From positions 30,763,962 through 30,827,961 of the forward strand of contig JAFMSR010000003.1 of assembly GCA_022818135.1 (NCBI GenBank): a DNA stretch of 64,000 nt. Reading direction: 5' to 3'. Made by a program: the position numbers and the translations under genes. The notes under the pieces are model-generated. The model saw only the letters and a list, made by a program, of their open reading frames with translations. It searched no databases and had not been told where the DNA came from. The DNA comes from Saxidomus purpurata (lineage: Eukaryota > Mollusca > Bivalvia > Venerida > Veneridae). Below are positions 24,777-37,915 of the stretch, one piece after another (the first letter of the stretch is position 1; every line of letters begins with the position of its first letter).

Positions 24777-24912
24777 AATAAATAGAGGATAATTGTTGGT
24801 TTTTGGTGTAATATCATGTTATAATTACACCGAGTGGGCACCAAAAGTGATATTTTCATGAGTGACATGAGTGATACTACACCAATACCAACAATTTTTG
24901 TTTATTCTATGG
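24777..24912. mobile_element. MITE-like inverted repeat
   Basis: Left AATAAATAGAGGATAATTGT with TGGTGTAATATCA is mirrored on the right by GTGATACTACACCAATACCA with ATTTTTGTTTATTCTAT. A short spacer separates the arms. Confidence 0.6.
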
Positions 24913-25083
24913 TTAAAACTCTCCTTTTGTTGAGTTTGTTTCTATACAATATCGAAAATTGCGGGAAACGTTATAGATAACATAGCACAAATGACGTCAT
25001 TTAACGTCATCATCACTTGGTTTCCAGCATTAATTATGCTCGGTAGATTTTTTTACGTTAAACGGGTTAAAAATTACAAAAAC

Positions 25084-25144
25084 AGTGAAAATAAAAATGG
25101 TAATCCACAGTTTCAAAACTGTGGATTATCACTTTTATTTCACT
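25084..25144. repeat. near-perfect 61-bp palindrome
   Basis: AGTGAAAATAAAAATGG with AATCCACAGTTT is mirrored by AAACTGTGGATT and ATCACTTTTATTTCACT around a single-base centre. A cruciform or hairpin is possible; probably the core of a MITE. Confidence 0.85.
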
Positions 25145-25639
25145 GAGAAAACTTGAAAATAAATATGTGTTTTATAATACAGTCAATTTCATTATTATTA
25201 TATTTACCAACTTTACCTTTTCTACACATGTTGTATCTTGTTTTATATGTTTTTAATTAATTAGTATCTTGGTAATGCACTATTTGTACCTTAATTACAA
25301 ATTACTTTTCTTTATAGTAGTATTGTTTGTTAATTTGTTAACTACAAAATTGTTGTATTGTGTTTGCTGAACAGATTTTTAGATGTACATTGTACTTGTT
25401 TTATCTTTGAACCTGACATTCTAGTCTAATAGATTATATATAAAGTATTTTGAATAAATGAGGAAATAAAATACTTCATTTGTTATGGTATTTAATATAC
25501 ATCATCTCTTTTAACCCAAACCCTAAATTGACTTGTTAGTCTTGCAGTTTGGCCTAGTGCAGATCATGATCAGATAGCATGTAAAAGGTAAAGGCAAAGT
25601 GTTTCTTTATTATAGTGTCATCCCTACTTAAAGGGCCAG

Positions 25640-25852
25640 TTATTTCTGACTTACAAGACACCTTCTTTTTGAGCACATCTACCTCCCGAATCCTATCCTT
25701 TTAATGCCAGGCACTAGGCAGGTAGGCATACAGTAACTATCATTGAAGTAGCTCACCAACGGGCCATATCAAAACGGACCCCAACTTGGATTCAATCCTT
25801 CGGCCTCCCGCTCCCAGGGCAGATGCCTAAACCACTAGACCAAGGAGACTGT
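25640..25852 (-). mobile_element. tRNA-derived SINE-like element
   Basis: On the minus strand a tRNA-like head reads TGGTCTAGTGGTTTAGGCAT (A-box-like) and, downstream, GGATTGAATCC (B-box-like, compare GGTTCGAATCC). Then comes a non-tRNA body containing CCCGTTGGTGAGC. No clear 3' tail or target duplication is visible. Confidence 0.6.
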
Positions 25853-25859
25853 TATGTAT

Positions 25860-27324
25860 GTGCAGGCTGATGATATGCACTGGTCTCAAAGGCAAAAGGT
25901 TAATCAATTTTATTATAAAGCACCTCCTGCACACACTGAAGTTTGATGGTCATATAGACAATATTAATTACGAAAGCACGGAGGTCGCCATTTTTGCCAG
26001 TGAAATAGGGCCAAAGTTCCTGTGCTTATTGTGGAGTTCTTGTCTGTAAAATGGGGTAGAGTGTGGACTTGTATTAACCAGTATCTTGAGAAAAGAATTG
26101 GTTTTGTTAAAATGTATGTGCCTGTAGTTGTGAACTGCAATAATTCCCAAGTCAGTAGTTAAAGGCTTATATCCGTTATAGAGTGCTACCAAAGGTCTAC
26201 CCTCGTTAGTACTCCTAACATGCTTTAATGGAACTACGTCGGCAAAATAACTTGTTGTAGTCTGATATTTTCTTTTATTAAACACCACTTATTTTCGGTC
26301 CTTAAGGTGAATATTTGAAACTTTTTTTGCTGGTCTTCCAAGAAACATTGATACCCACGGCCCTGATCATGTATGCACAGGAGCACCCGAATGAACAATA
26401 AATGGACTCGTCCTCGATGAAGCATGGACAAGTCAATTTGAGAAATTTAGCAATGTAGGTAGCGTATGGTATAGAAATAGAACTGCATCAACATAACTTT
26501 TTTGGGGACTTCTTCTGCGAAATGTGCATTTATAATCGAACGACAAAGTATTCCTATTTTATCTTCAGACCTGTTTTTGTCTGAACCTTGTAATTATGAT
26601 TCTTATGGAAGCTCATAGCAGTAAAGCATTACTTGTGAAAGTATAAAAGCGAGACAGGGTTCCGAACCAGTTGCGCGTATTTCGATTTTATAGACATGAA
26701 CAGATCAGTTTTAAGTATAATTTACTGTGTCCGCTTGTAAAAACGTCATTCTAAATACTTAAGTCGATTGTTTCGTCATTTATCAAGCAAGTTAATTGAT
26801 GTAGTGTAAATATTATCTGCCAATATATATTGATAGTATTCTATTTCTTGTTGCAATGCCTATTGATTAGTCAACCCGGTGAACAAATATATCAAATACT
26901 GTGAACCGAAGGATCAGCTTTAAATAATGCATTTCAAACTAAAGATAATTGTTTTAATGACTGAATGGTAGATGTGTACATGTAAACATCTATATATTTG
27001 TTTTAGACGAGACAAGTAACTTGCCATACAATCGTAGAGGATATAAAATGTGAATATGAAATAACGTTCGTAAAAAGGCGGGACAGAGGGGAAATGGAAA
27101 TTAACAAACAAAATTAGTTTTAACAGATATGCACCAGTACAGTACAAAGATTTCTAGTAATTTACTGCGTGTCAAAAACTTAGAAAAGCGTAATCGATTT
27201 AAAAGAAAATTACGATAAGGAAGTGTGTATGAAGCCATTAACAGACAACTGCTATATTTAATCAGCTAGGACAACTTTAATAGCTCGTTCATCAAGCTTA
27301 AATTAAGTATTCCGACATTCAGAA
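25860..27324 (+). other. intergenic region and 5' UTR of the EF-hand gene
   Basis: No gene recognised. The 5' UTR and promoter of the EF-hand gene should be in the last 200-300 bases; no clear TATA box is seen. Confidence 0.4.
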
Positions 27325-27483
27325 ATGAGTGGGAAGCGTTCAGGGAAGAAAGGGAAATCTAGGGTGAGTTTTGTTGAGGTTGAGAAACCTAAAACGAGGC
27401 TGGATATCATGAAAGCCGAATTAGATCAAATGAGGAGAAGAGACGAGGAAAAGGAACGCAGATACGAAGAACTCAGACAACAG
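27325..27483 (+). CDS. EF-hand gene exon 1
   Basis: ATG at 27325; donor CAACAG|GTTCGA, phase 0. Codes for the basic N-terminus and the first part of the coiled coil. Confidence 0.88.
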
Positions 27484-29686
27484 GTTCGATTTTTCTATGT
27501 TTGTTTCTAAAGTGAGTATGTTTACAATGCAAAGTTTCCGTTTTAAAAAAATGACATGCACGTTTTGTTCAGCTATCCTACCTTCCACTGGTCCATGAGC
27601 TAAATAGGTATAAAATGCGTGTGTCTGTTAACTTCTGTGCAGCTCTCCCTACCCGGCTGATTAAATATAGAATAATTTTGTTTGTAGGAAATCCGTAAGT
27701 TGAGGGAGCAGCTGGAAGAAGAACGTAGGGAGAAGGGGCTACAGCTGTACCCTAACTCTAGATTGAGTAAGCAAGATATTAAAAAGATGCTATATAACGA
27801 GGAGAAAGATCTGATGAAAGAAGACCGCATGAAGCAAGCAGGTAAACTTTACGTTGAGATCATTTAACGCATAGTATAACTCTTCTATATAAAGATCGTG
27901 TATATAGCAATTCTAGATGTATAATCGTCACCTTGGTGAAGTGTATATAGCGCATTGCTTATACAAATGTATATGGTACACTTATCTTAGCACGTATGCG
28001 ATACTGGGCCTTTCTGAGATCAAAAAGTCACTCGGATAGTAAACATTCTTTTGACTACTTTGCTTTTATTTGCAAGTGATATAGCGGAATAATTGGTCAG
28101 ATTCACTAACTATCTAACTTCTCTTGCAGCTGAAACCTCTCAGATGAAGAACGAGATTAGTATGAAACATGGAACACACGTGAAAAAGAAAGCTCCGGAC
28201 TTATTGAAGCTTGCAGAAGAGTTTGCCACGCCAAGCAAAACTTCAAACACGTTTGGTCTACCAGAAAGAGTGATCCGTGAGTTGACACTCGATGAAATCA
28301 TGGATTTAAAGAAAGTCTTTGACATGTACGACGTCGCTGGTGCTGGGTAAATATTAACATTTTTCCTTAGTGATGATTTTCAAAGTATTTGCTTGCCTTA
28401 CAAGTACTTTATTTTTGTACATGTATTTCAATATAAATGTACTTAATAAGTATATACTCCTAAAATACTCTTCACGCATTCTCCATTCCATACTAGATCT
28501 ACATGCACCTACGTTTTTTTTACCATACTGTCTTAAGACTGATTTTCCATTAAACCGTTTATTTCCAGGTATATAAGTAAAAAGGCCGTCAGAAATTTGT
28601 CAGCAATCCTCGGACTGAGAGCGAACAAGGACGCAATAAGATCAACGCTAGGTGATGACATCTTATGTTACCTGTTTGAATGTAGTTCTTTTAAATGCGG
28701 TGTCACGATTAACAGATTTTGAAAAGTATCTAGATTCTTCTGTATTGTAAATATAGATGTATCTGGTTTTCAAGAGCTATAGTACACGAAGATGCAGCAG
28801 TATAGTTTTAGTATAGAGCACCTCATCTGTCTTATACAATAAGTAAGCCATGTCCTATGTTGTTAACATAAAACGGCTACGGCGTTTCACAAGTTTAGTC
28901 ACAAGGCTTATCGGGACCCACTGACATGGTTCCGGTCTTGTGCTATAAATTTGGTGTGCGTGATTTTTTGGTGTGAGATACTATTTCTATACTTCAGATT
29001 CTTTAATAAAAGACCCTGCAGGAAAAGTAACTTTCGTCAGTTTTCTGGATTTTATTATAAAGCACCAAGAAGGCAGTGATCCTTTCGAAGAAGCACAACA
29101 GGTATACAAATATACATATATATTGAATATTTCACGGAAATAGAATGCTTGCAACCTTTCATTTCTATGCTTAGCCTAGTTTATGTTAAATCGAGACTTG
29201 CTTACGATAGTCTTAGAAAATTGTTTTACAAAAAATGGTGTAAATACCGTATGTCCTTGATCATGTTCGTTCCCATTCCAAAACAGTGAATATTATATTT
29301 CGTCTGTTAGCTGGAAAAAATACTTTCTAGATTTTAAAATGATTGTTTTTTGTTGTTGTTGCTGTTGTTTTGTTTCGGAAAGAAACGTTTTGGACAGCCA
29401 ATCTCTGTAGACCTACCAGGAACCATACCTGCACACCTTCTTCATGTAACTTTAATGTTACGCTAATTCTTTCCTCCTTTTCTAGTGTTTTAGAATTCTG
29501 GACAAAGACGACAAAGGATATCTGACATTTCAAGATATTCGTGAAGCAGCGGACGAAGTTGACTGTCAGCTGTCAAACTGCCAAATACAAGAAATGCTAG
29601 ATGAAGCAGACACAAGTGGGAACGCGGAAGTGGAACTGGGTGAATTTATTATGATGATGCTTAGAACTAGTGCATTCAAAACCTAG
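27325..29686 (+). CDS. coiled-coil EF-hand calcium-binding protein (six exons)
   Basis: Joined exons 27325-27483, 27688-27841, 28130-28346, 28569-28651, 28998-29101 and 29486-29686 give 305 residues, all in phase. Residues 1-20 are basic (MSGKRSGKKGKSRVSF) and about 20-104 form a charged coiled coil rich in E, K, R and Q. Residues about 160-305 form a calmodulin/centrin-like EF-hand domain. Loop 3 (D245-D256) and loop 4 (D281-E292) look able to bind calcium. Loops 1 (about D169) and 2 (about 206-217) have lost key acidic positions. Centrin-like proteins with an extra N-terminal coiled coil often act at centrioles or cilia, but the orthologue is not recognised and that role is speculation. Confidence 0.9.
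27688..27841 (+). CDS. EF-hand gene exon 2 (coiled coil)
   Basis: Acceptor TTTGTTTGTAG, donor GCAG|GTAAAC. Reads EIRKLREQLEEERREKG and onward to a KEDRMKQA end. Confidence 0.9.
28130..28346 (+). CDS. EF-hand gene exon 3 (linker and EF-hand 1)
   Basis: Acceptor CTTCTCTTGCAG, donor GCTGG|GTAAAT. Contains the entering helix LDEIMDLKKVFDMYD of a degenerate first EF-hand. Confidence 0.9.
28569..28651 (+). CDS. EF-hand gene exon 4
   Basis: Acceptor TTTATTTCCAG, donor GCTAG|GTGATG; 83 nt. Reads YISKKAVRNLSAILGLRA, the exiting part of EF-hand 1. Confidence 0.88.
28998..29101 (+). CDS. EF-hand gene exon 5 (degenerate EF-hand 2)
   Basis: Acceptor ATACTTCAG, donor CAACAG|GTATAC. Reads DPAGKVTFVSFLDFI, a loop without the usual Asp/Asn ligand set. 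Confidence 0.88.
29486..29686 (+). CDS. EF-hand gene exon 6 (EF-hands 3 and 4)
   Basis: Acceptor CCTTTTCTAG; stop TAG at 29684-29686. EF-hand 3 loop DKDDKGYLTFQD ends in Asp rather than Glu at position 12. EF-hand 4 loop DTSGNAEVELGE has Glu at position 12. Confidence 0.92.
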   Translation, partial: CFRILDKDDKGYLTFQDIREAADEVDCQLSNCQIQEMLDEADTSGNAEVELGEFIMMMLRTSAFKT

Positions 29687-29765
29687 TGAAACATGTGTTA
29701 TGATATTCTTTGCCAAAAATGTACACGAAATATTTACATCTTAAATTTTTTCATGCATGGGATTG

Positions 29766-29771
29766 AATAAA
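29766..29771 (+). terminator. polyadenylation signal of the EF-hand gene
   Basis: AATAAA lies about 80 bases after the stop codon and is followed by T/G-rich DNA (CTTGGTTTTGTTTTACC). Confidence 0.7.
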
Positions 29772-29779
29772 ACTGTAAG

Positions 29780-30714
29780 ATGTACGCTTGGTTTTGTTTT
29801 ACCTCCTAGATTGTTGAATTTGTAGACGCAACAATAAAATAGCGCCATATTATATTTACCAATTTTTGCATCAAACCATACCAGATTCGCATTACATTCT
29901 CAAGATCCAAAGTCAGCTTAATGAACAGTATTTCTTGTAGAAGAAATGTAGATAGTGGGCAATAATTCTAGTGTTCAGTTTGACCTGACTGGTTATCATA
30001 CTTTTGCGAGATATTATGTTCACATATATTGTGACCAAGATTGGTGATGATCTGATAGAAACTGAGAGCAGGAATAAGTCGACGCCGCCCTCGCAGGTGA
30101 TTTCATCATGTGTCCTATCCTAGAGACGGGTGTAGGATACAAGCAAGAGGCTCGCCTGAATGTCACAACTGCACGACTGAATCGGATCCTGATATAAATT
30201 CTTTGATTACATTCCCTGACTATGAATACAATGCGACCTGAAGAGTGTACACAAGGTTTGTCTCTGATTTTACCTATATTGATCTGGTTTTTGAGCGCAG
30301 TAGTTTCAAACTTTGGCATGCTGTATAGCACTTTAGAACAGTCTGACCAATTTTTATGATGTTTTGGAAAAAAATATTGATTCCGTAGTAGACCCCAGGT
30401 TTTCAATATTTTGACCTTTACACACAGAAAGAACAAGTTAGCGAGCCACTTTGTTAATTTAATTAACATAACGAATATAGCGCGGGCTGCACAACGTCTT
30501 CATGTACAAGGACAACTAAAAAACCTTCCCTATACTCGAACGTTAAAAAAAGAGAACATAATGATTATGTCTTATTGTTTACTTCTTCATTTCGCCATGT
30601 CTTGACTCTGAAATAAGTTTAAATATGTTTTACCCGTCCGTGTACCTGATCGCGTATTGTGGGGAGTTTTACCCGTTTTTTATTAGTTGTTTCCCTTTCA
30701 CAGCCACGAGAGTG
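29780..30714. other. intergenic, no feature recognised
   Basis: A 149-codon minus-strand open frame (30020-30469) has no domain, no splice context and no start context that I can support. Confidence 0.4.
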
Positions 30715-31395
30715 CAACAGGCTAAATATCTAAGCTCTAGGCCTTGTGGATTCAGAAAAGATTTGTTCCTAAATAAGCCTATATAAAAACAAGTGACGCC
30801 CAGGTGGGGTCAATTTTAACATGGGAGTCATAATTTTAACACTTGGTTCTAGGTCCACTTAGTTATGTCACATGACAAAATATCTAAGCTCTAGGTCTTG
30901 TGGTTTCAAAGATTTTCAAATTTCTTTCCTGCATTAAGCCTATATAAAGCAAGTGACCCCGGGGGTCATAATTTGAACAATTTTGGTAGGGGTCCATTAG
31001 TTTATGCCAAATGCTAAATATCTAAGCTCTAGGCCTTGTCACTCAGTTTCAGAGATTTTTTAAGTTTTTCCTTTATAAGCCTATGGAAAAACAAGTGACC
31101 CCCGTGCAGAGTTAATTTTGACCCTGGGTCATGATTTGAACAATCTTGGTAGAGGTCTACTAGGTAATGCCACATGCCAAATATCTAAGCTCTATGCCTT
31201 CCAGTTCTTGAGAAGAAGATTTAAAGTTTTTCCTTTCTGTTACCATAGCAACCAGAGTTCTGCATAGAATTATTTGAACAAAAGTAAAAGGGCTTAATGC
31301 AAGGATCATCCCTGCCGAGTTATATCGGATTAGTGGTCCAGTGGTAACTGACAACAGGCAAAGCCTATTTTGAGCGTTTTGTGCAAAGGTGAGCA
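30715..31395 (-). mobile_element. tandem-core element, family A (copy 4, reverse)
   Basis: Reverse-orientation units marked by AATATCTAAGCTCTAGGCCT, AACAATCTTGGTAGAGGTC and AAGCCTATATAAA. Ends near GGTGAGC at about 31389. Confidence 0.75.
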
Positions 31396-32580
31396 AAAAA
31401 AAAAATGACATGTTCCATTGAGAATTCTTATCTACCTACAAACACCTGTGTGAAGTTTCATTAGAATATCTGCATTAATTTAGACATAAGCAAGTTGAAT
31501 CCAAAACTATAAACAAGAATTGCTGATTGAAAATTGGGGTGTTACTGTTTAAAGTACAAGCCAGAGTTATTGAACACATCAGACTCAGAAATTTTACCTT
31601 GTCAATTTAAGACTCAAGTGAAGTTTCAATGCAGTTGTTTTTAGTGAACTGCTTTTCTTAATCCAGAAAGGGTGGTAAGTGTGCAAAATACCATGCAAGA
31701 GTTTATGCTATCATCATATTCATTGAATAGAAGACATATATTGTTTCAACCAAATATCTGAAATGGTTAAAGAGATGGAAAACTTGCATGCAAAGCTTTA
31801 ATCACTACACGACACTAGGGCAAGTAGATTTAGCTACACTATTCTATTTCTTATTCTATTCACTGATAATGGCAGCCAGTCATATCTGGCTATCATGGCC
31901 ATGCATATATAGTATGTGTACAACTGTCCCCAGCAGACAAGTTCAAGCAACAGATGCAGATACATGGGAATCCCTGTACTAGACCCTCTTTGCAAATAGA
32001 CCCCTTTGTTCTGTAACATGCCCAGTGTATGGCACTGATACACACAAGGCTACCTCTGGGTTTCTAACCAGTTCATGTTCATCTCTAGATGGGTATGAAA
32101 CACTGAAAATGTTTCTGAAATTTCCAGTGTCTTGGCTTGCATAGGGACCGAGGACCTCCAGATTGGTAGTCAAGAGCATTAATTACTTGACCAATGCACC
32201 ACCAATTCTTCAAAGAGTTGAGTCAAAAATAACACACTTTATTTTCAGTAATAACAAACATAAACTTGTTTATCACATTTATTCAGAGTAAATACAAAAT
32301 AAATGGTACTGTATGGAATGATAGGTTACACTGTACATATTGCAAAAGTAATTAGAAAGATGTATGGCAGTTAGACAGCTGCTGATTACATAGGTAGAAA
32401 TGGCAAGCATAGAGTCTCCAAGTTCTCTCTCATATGAAAACACTGTCAAAAGTTCAAAAGGTATGATACAGTTTATAACAAGAGTACAGTTAAGTGTGTG
32501 TTTTTAGAGCCAAGTTTCTGCTGTATTTCCACATATTTTTTAATGATGTTAACAAGGCTAGGGCAAGTTGAAAAGAGCTA
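31396..32580. other. intergenic; possible minus-strand 3' end near 32.24 kb
   Basis: On the minus strand an AATAAA (complement of TTTATT at about 32240-32245) is followed by GTGTGTTATTTTTG, a plausible cleavage context for a minus-strand transcript. A weak tRNA-like SINE remnant may lie at about 32140-32215. No coding region is supported. Confidence 0.3.
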
Positions 32581-32582
32581 TG

Positions 32583-33044
<462 letters not shown>

Positions 33045-33048
<4 letters not shown>

Positions 33049-33121
33049 TTATCATTGTATAAGTTGTATTTACTTTCAAATGTCAAGCTATGCCCGGACA
33101 AGAAAAGTAACAAAGGGCGAA

Positions 33122-33160
<39 letters not shown>

Positions 33161-33475
33161 GTCAAGATGGTGGTTGTGCTGTCATCATTTAATGTGTGAC
33201 TTGTATGAAGTTGTATGAACAACTAGAGTCGATGCTGGGGGGGGGGAAAAAAAAAAAGGGAATAATCTGTATTCAAGATGGGTTGTCTTGTGCACTAGCA
33301 CTTCCTCTCAATGGCTGACCGTATGAAGTGTATTAATTCCAACCATATTCAGGCTCGGACAAGGAAAAGCAACAGACCGCCCGACCGACCGCCGACCGAC
33401 CGACCGACCGCCGACCAACCGACCGACCGACCACCAACCGGCTCCTACCCCCTAAACTTCGTTTTGGGGGTAAAA
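33045..33475 (-). mobile_element. tandem-core element, family C fragment with G run and CCGA microsatellite
   Basis: Contains GCCCGGACAAGAAAAGTAAC, TATGAAGTTGTATGAA and CACTTCCTCTCAATG, as in the 54410-56395 array. It is interrupted by a 37-base G run (33121-33157), ends in CCGACCGACCGACC repeats and then CTTCGTTTTGGGGGT. Confidence 0.65.
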
Positions 33476-33479
33476 CCTT

Positions 33480-36400
33480 TTGTATAATATTTACTTTCAA
33501 ATGTCACTTGACAAAAAGTAACATGGTTATTTGTTACTGTCAAATGTTATATGAATCATTTTTATTGTCTTGTTTTTTTTTTTAAGTTATATCATTCACC
33601 CAATGGAGTTTTGTTTATACATAAATTATGTCAGAATTATGAAATACCATGCTAAAATTCTGGAAAAATTGCATGAAAAAGTAATCTGTAAGATTTTAGT
33701 AAAAACACAAGAGACCAAATTTTTGTTCCAAATCAAGGTCCATTACTTTGAACTTGTGGGAAAAACAGGAACTTGTCAACTGAAATATAAGATCTTAAAA
33801 TACGTGACATCTAAAACACACACAAGCATCAGAGAGAACCTGGACACAAAAACAACAGCAACAGTTGCCACATTCAGTGATATTATTGCACTATACAGCA
33901 AATCTGATTATTCCATGGATATTGCTTGAAGGTGATACAATGTTTAAATTCCAGTTCAGAGCCGTTAGTAAACATCCACTGCTAGTGTGGTTCTAATGTA
34001 TTTTGGCAGAGGATTGAAACAGTCCACACTAGAGCTTTATACAGTCAATATTGCGATAAGACATTTACTAACAACTCATCCCTCTAACATATTTCTAATG
34101 TTTAAACATAATTCTAATGTTTAAAAAATATAAAAATAAAACTCTATTTTTTTCAGGAAACAAAACATTAAAACAAGTAAAGGCTTTAACAAAACAAACA
34201 AAAAAGATGTAATATCGACCCTTCATTGGTTGTCATGAGAACACAATATACTTTGTTTGTCATATCCAATTAAATCAGCGTGCTTCTTCGTTAAACTAAA
34301 TCTTTTTCAGCTTATTAAGGTTACAGTTTGTCCAAAAATAGGTATGCAGTGAAACTGTCTCTAGAGTCGAAAAAAAAAATTCTCTAGGACACTGCATGTG
34401 TATCCGATATTGTTTTATTTGCTACAGTATTGTTGTCATGTAATAATTAAAACCACTATCCGTTAAAAACAACATAATTATTATGATAAAGAGTGCCTTA
34501 GTGAATATCACTGACTAGACAGGGGTCAAACTTTGTGAATGTGCAGTGAAAGAATCCTACTTTCTACAGTCTTTTGTAAAAAATCTAAGGTGCAAACATG
34601 AGCGTGTAAGGGTAAGTTAAGGCATTCGGGACAAAGACGGCAAAAAAGCATGTACAGGTCTAACAACGCATCGAAAAAACATACCTTTATGAAATGCACA
34701 AAGACAAACACCGCATCAAAATATCTTTCACCTAATATGGTTACACATAGAGTTTTTTAATGCAATATATACATAAATGCAGGGCGTAGCTATAAATATG
34801 CATCTTATCATTTAATCATAATAAGTAATAATGTACTAGTAGCGATAAAAAAGTAATAAAAAACAGACAAATATTCATAAACTGAGTACTATTGCATACC
34901 AGGAGCAAATCTTGTACTAACGTCACAAAAATCTCATTGTTTTCCTACACAAAAAAATGCATAAAAGCTGATCAACATCCACTGAATTTGCACATAAGGT
35001 CATGTTGGATTTTACATGATTTATGTCTGAAATGAACAATGTATGAGAGTTTATATAACGCCTACTAGTCCAGATGTTATAATTTAATGGTTAAGTGTTG
35101 ATTTTTATGGTGTTTATATACACTGGAAACCTACACAATGTTCGAGGTTATCCTTAACTCATGCTAAAATTTCAAAACGGACTGTTCTACTTTACAGTTG
35201 GGACAATACGATTACTGCTCAGTAAATATTTATTGACATAATAGCAAATAATGCAGATCATGATCAGAATGAATAAACATAGGCTAAATCATGATCTCCT
35301 CTGACAAGAAAGGCAAAACGACTTTCAACTATCTAGGTTATAGTGCCCTTTGTTCTACATTTGCTAAATATATAGATGACGTGACAAACAGCACCAGTAC
35401 TTTTGGTAATACCTCAGACTCATGTAATAATTCTCATAAAAATACCCGCACTCGCATGAAGACTACTATATATGAAAACTGATGTCCGAAGAAAATCTAC
35501 TCAATGGTGATCTAAATTTAAAAGCAGCAGTCATTTCTACTAGTATGAATTAGATAGCAGTGTCAATAATTACAATCATGATTCAAAAAGCGTTCCTTCC
35601 TACTGCATTATATGCAAATATCCAATGTGCAAATTCATGGCATTTTGATCATTAAAACCACTGTAACTCCGCGACACAAAACATATATAATGTTCAGCCG
35701 ATGAAAGAAGATACATTTTTTACAATGTAATTACTACGTAATTGTCTGAATCATACAACACTCTTGCTGAAAGCCATTTTCTGTGCTCGAGTCACGTGTA
35801 GTAAAATCTTTTCTCCTCAATTATCCGAAAACTTGTAGGCCATGAAAATAAACTGGACACAACATCTCATAATGGCACTTAGAAAACATTCAAGGTCTAT
35901 AGTATGATGTACTTAGCACAGCGGTGTTTAATTATATATCAACTGGTAATGTGTAAAAATTAGCACAGAGTGTAATATATATATATATATGCACATGATA
36001 AAGATAATTATCAAACCATGTTCCAGTCAAATGTGTTATAATTATTCTGCATGAGAGATTAATGAAGCCATTTTAATGAAACTACAATGCTTAGAGGATT
36101 GAAAAATGTTGTTAACAGTTCTAAGTTATTACATGTTATTAAAAACTGAATTGATTTGAAGCAAATTTTATAAAGGTCCATCCCTAAGATCAACTATATT
36201 AGCTTGTATTTGTGGATGAGACCTCACTTTTTTTCATAATATATAAATTAGTATTTATAATTGTGATCTAGCCAATGAAATAGCTCTTTTCCAAACCATA
36301 AAATGTCACACCTGTTTTGATTGATGGATTTATCTAGTTCTTTGTAGAATATACCAATCATATGGCTGATTATTCACTGTCCTCTACAGCAGTTTTTTAA

Positions 36401-36520
36401 GGATTCTGGAAGTATCCGGGTGGTCCATGGTCTTGATGTAGGTTTAATTGCTCCTTTATATTATATATATGGTAAACCTGAAAAATTAACACGCATTGCC
36501 ACTGAGTAATCCAGAAAGAG
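33480..36520. other. intergenic, no gene recognised
   Basis: AT-rich. The 119-codon plus-strand frame at 33570-33929 has no recognisable domain and starts in a poly-T/Phe run, so it is not called. A TA dinucleotide run lies near 35970. Confidence 0.4.
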
Positions 36521-36524
36521 AAAC

Positions 36525-37440
36525 AAGAGGCCCTATATCGCTCACCCTATGACTTATGACAATATGTGACCAAACTTCAACTCTAAACTATATATCATAA
36601 GCACAAACATTCTGTTTGACCTTGACAAGGCAAACCATTTGACCAATTTACTTGATGATTGGGTTGTAAATGTCACCTGTATGGCATACACATCGTTTTT
36701 AACCAGGTGACCTAGTTTTTGACCTCAGATCACCCATATTCATACTTGACCAAAATTTCATTAAGACAATCATACTGACAAAGTTCATGTAATACCAATG
36801 CAAAATGCATCCTCTATTGCATACACCAGGTTTTTCTATGATTTAACACCCTGACCTAGTTTTGACCCTATATGAACCATGTTCAAACACGGCCTAGATA
36901 TCATCAAGGAAAAAATACTGACCAAGTTTCATGAAGGTCCAATGAAAAATGTAACCTCTATTGCATACACAAGGTTTTTCTATAATTTGACCCTGTGACC
37001 TAGATGACCCATATTAAAACTCAACCTAGATTTTATCAATGTTATCATACTGACTAAGTTTCATGAAAATCCAATGAAAAATGCAGTCTCTATTGCATAC
37101 ACAAGGGTTTTCTATGATATGACCCTGTGACCTAGATGACCCATATTAAAACTTGACCTAGATTTTATCAATGTAATCATACTGACTAATTTTCATGAAA
37201 ATCCAATGAAAAATGCAGTCAATTGCATACACAAGGGTTTTCTATGATTTGACCCTATGACCTAGTTTTTGACCCCAATTGACCCATATTCAAGCTTGAC
37301 CTAGATTTCATCAAAACAGTCATACTGACAAATTTTCATGAAGATCCAGTGAAAAATGCAGCCTCTATTGCATACACAAGGTAAAGTGTGGACAGACAGA
37401 CAGATGATGGACGCCAGGTGATCACAATAGCTCACCTTTG
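36525..37440 (-). mobile_element. tandem-core element, family D
   Basis: Bounded by AACAAGAGGCCCTATATCGC with TCACC and, at the far end, GACAGACAGACAGATGATGG with AATAGCTCACC. Internal units of about 131-146 bp carry TGCATACACAAGGTTTTTCT, TGACCTAGTTTTTGACC and TTTCATGAAAATCCAATG. Confidence 0.78.
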
Positions 37441-37449
37441 AGCACTTCG

Positions 37450-37915
37450 TGATCAGGAATGCTAAAAACTAGACCAATCACTAAATGTGATTAATATCCT
37501 CTGAAATACCACTTTATCAACTGAAGAAGTAAGTACATGTAGTAACAGAATACCTTGCAAAAACACTAAAATAGAGATATGGTTCTTGGCAATATCTCTG
37601 TAATAAGTTAAGATGGAGTTATGGTTCTTGTGCACTGCACTTCCTCTCAATGTGCTTGACCATTGTATGAAGTTGTATTGAATTCCATTCAGCAGTTTTC
37701 AAGTGTTGCTTCGGACAAGGAAAAGTAACAAAAGGCAATATCTCTGTAATTACTCAAGAAAGAGTTATGGTTCTTCTGCACTGCACTTCCTCTCATTGTG
37801 CTTGACCATTGTATGAAGTTGTATTGAATTCCAACAAGTAGTTCTCAAGTTATGCTCCAGACAAGTAAAATGCAATGGACCAACCGACCCTGGTGACTGC
37901 CTGCCGTTTCGCGGG
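37450..37915 (-). mobile_element. tandem-core element, family C (short copy)
   Basis: Starts ACTAGACCAATCACTAAATG like the 54410 array and carries two units with CTTGACCATTGTATGAAGTT, TATTGAATTCCA and GACAAGGAAAAGTAACAAA. Confidence 0.72.

Noticed and set aside
30020..30469. 149-codon minus-strand open frame
   Set aside because: No recognisable domain, no upstream or downstream exon, and mixed composition typical of chance frames.
33570..33929. 119-codon plus-strand open frame
   Set aside because: Begins in a poly-T/Phe stretch, lacks any recognised motif, and has no splice or promoter context. Kept only as a weak possibility.
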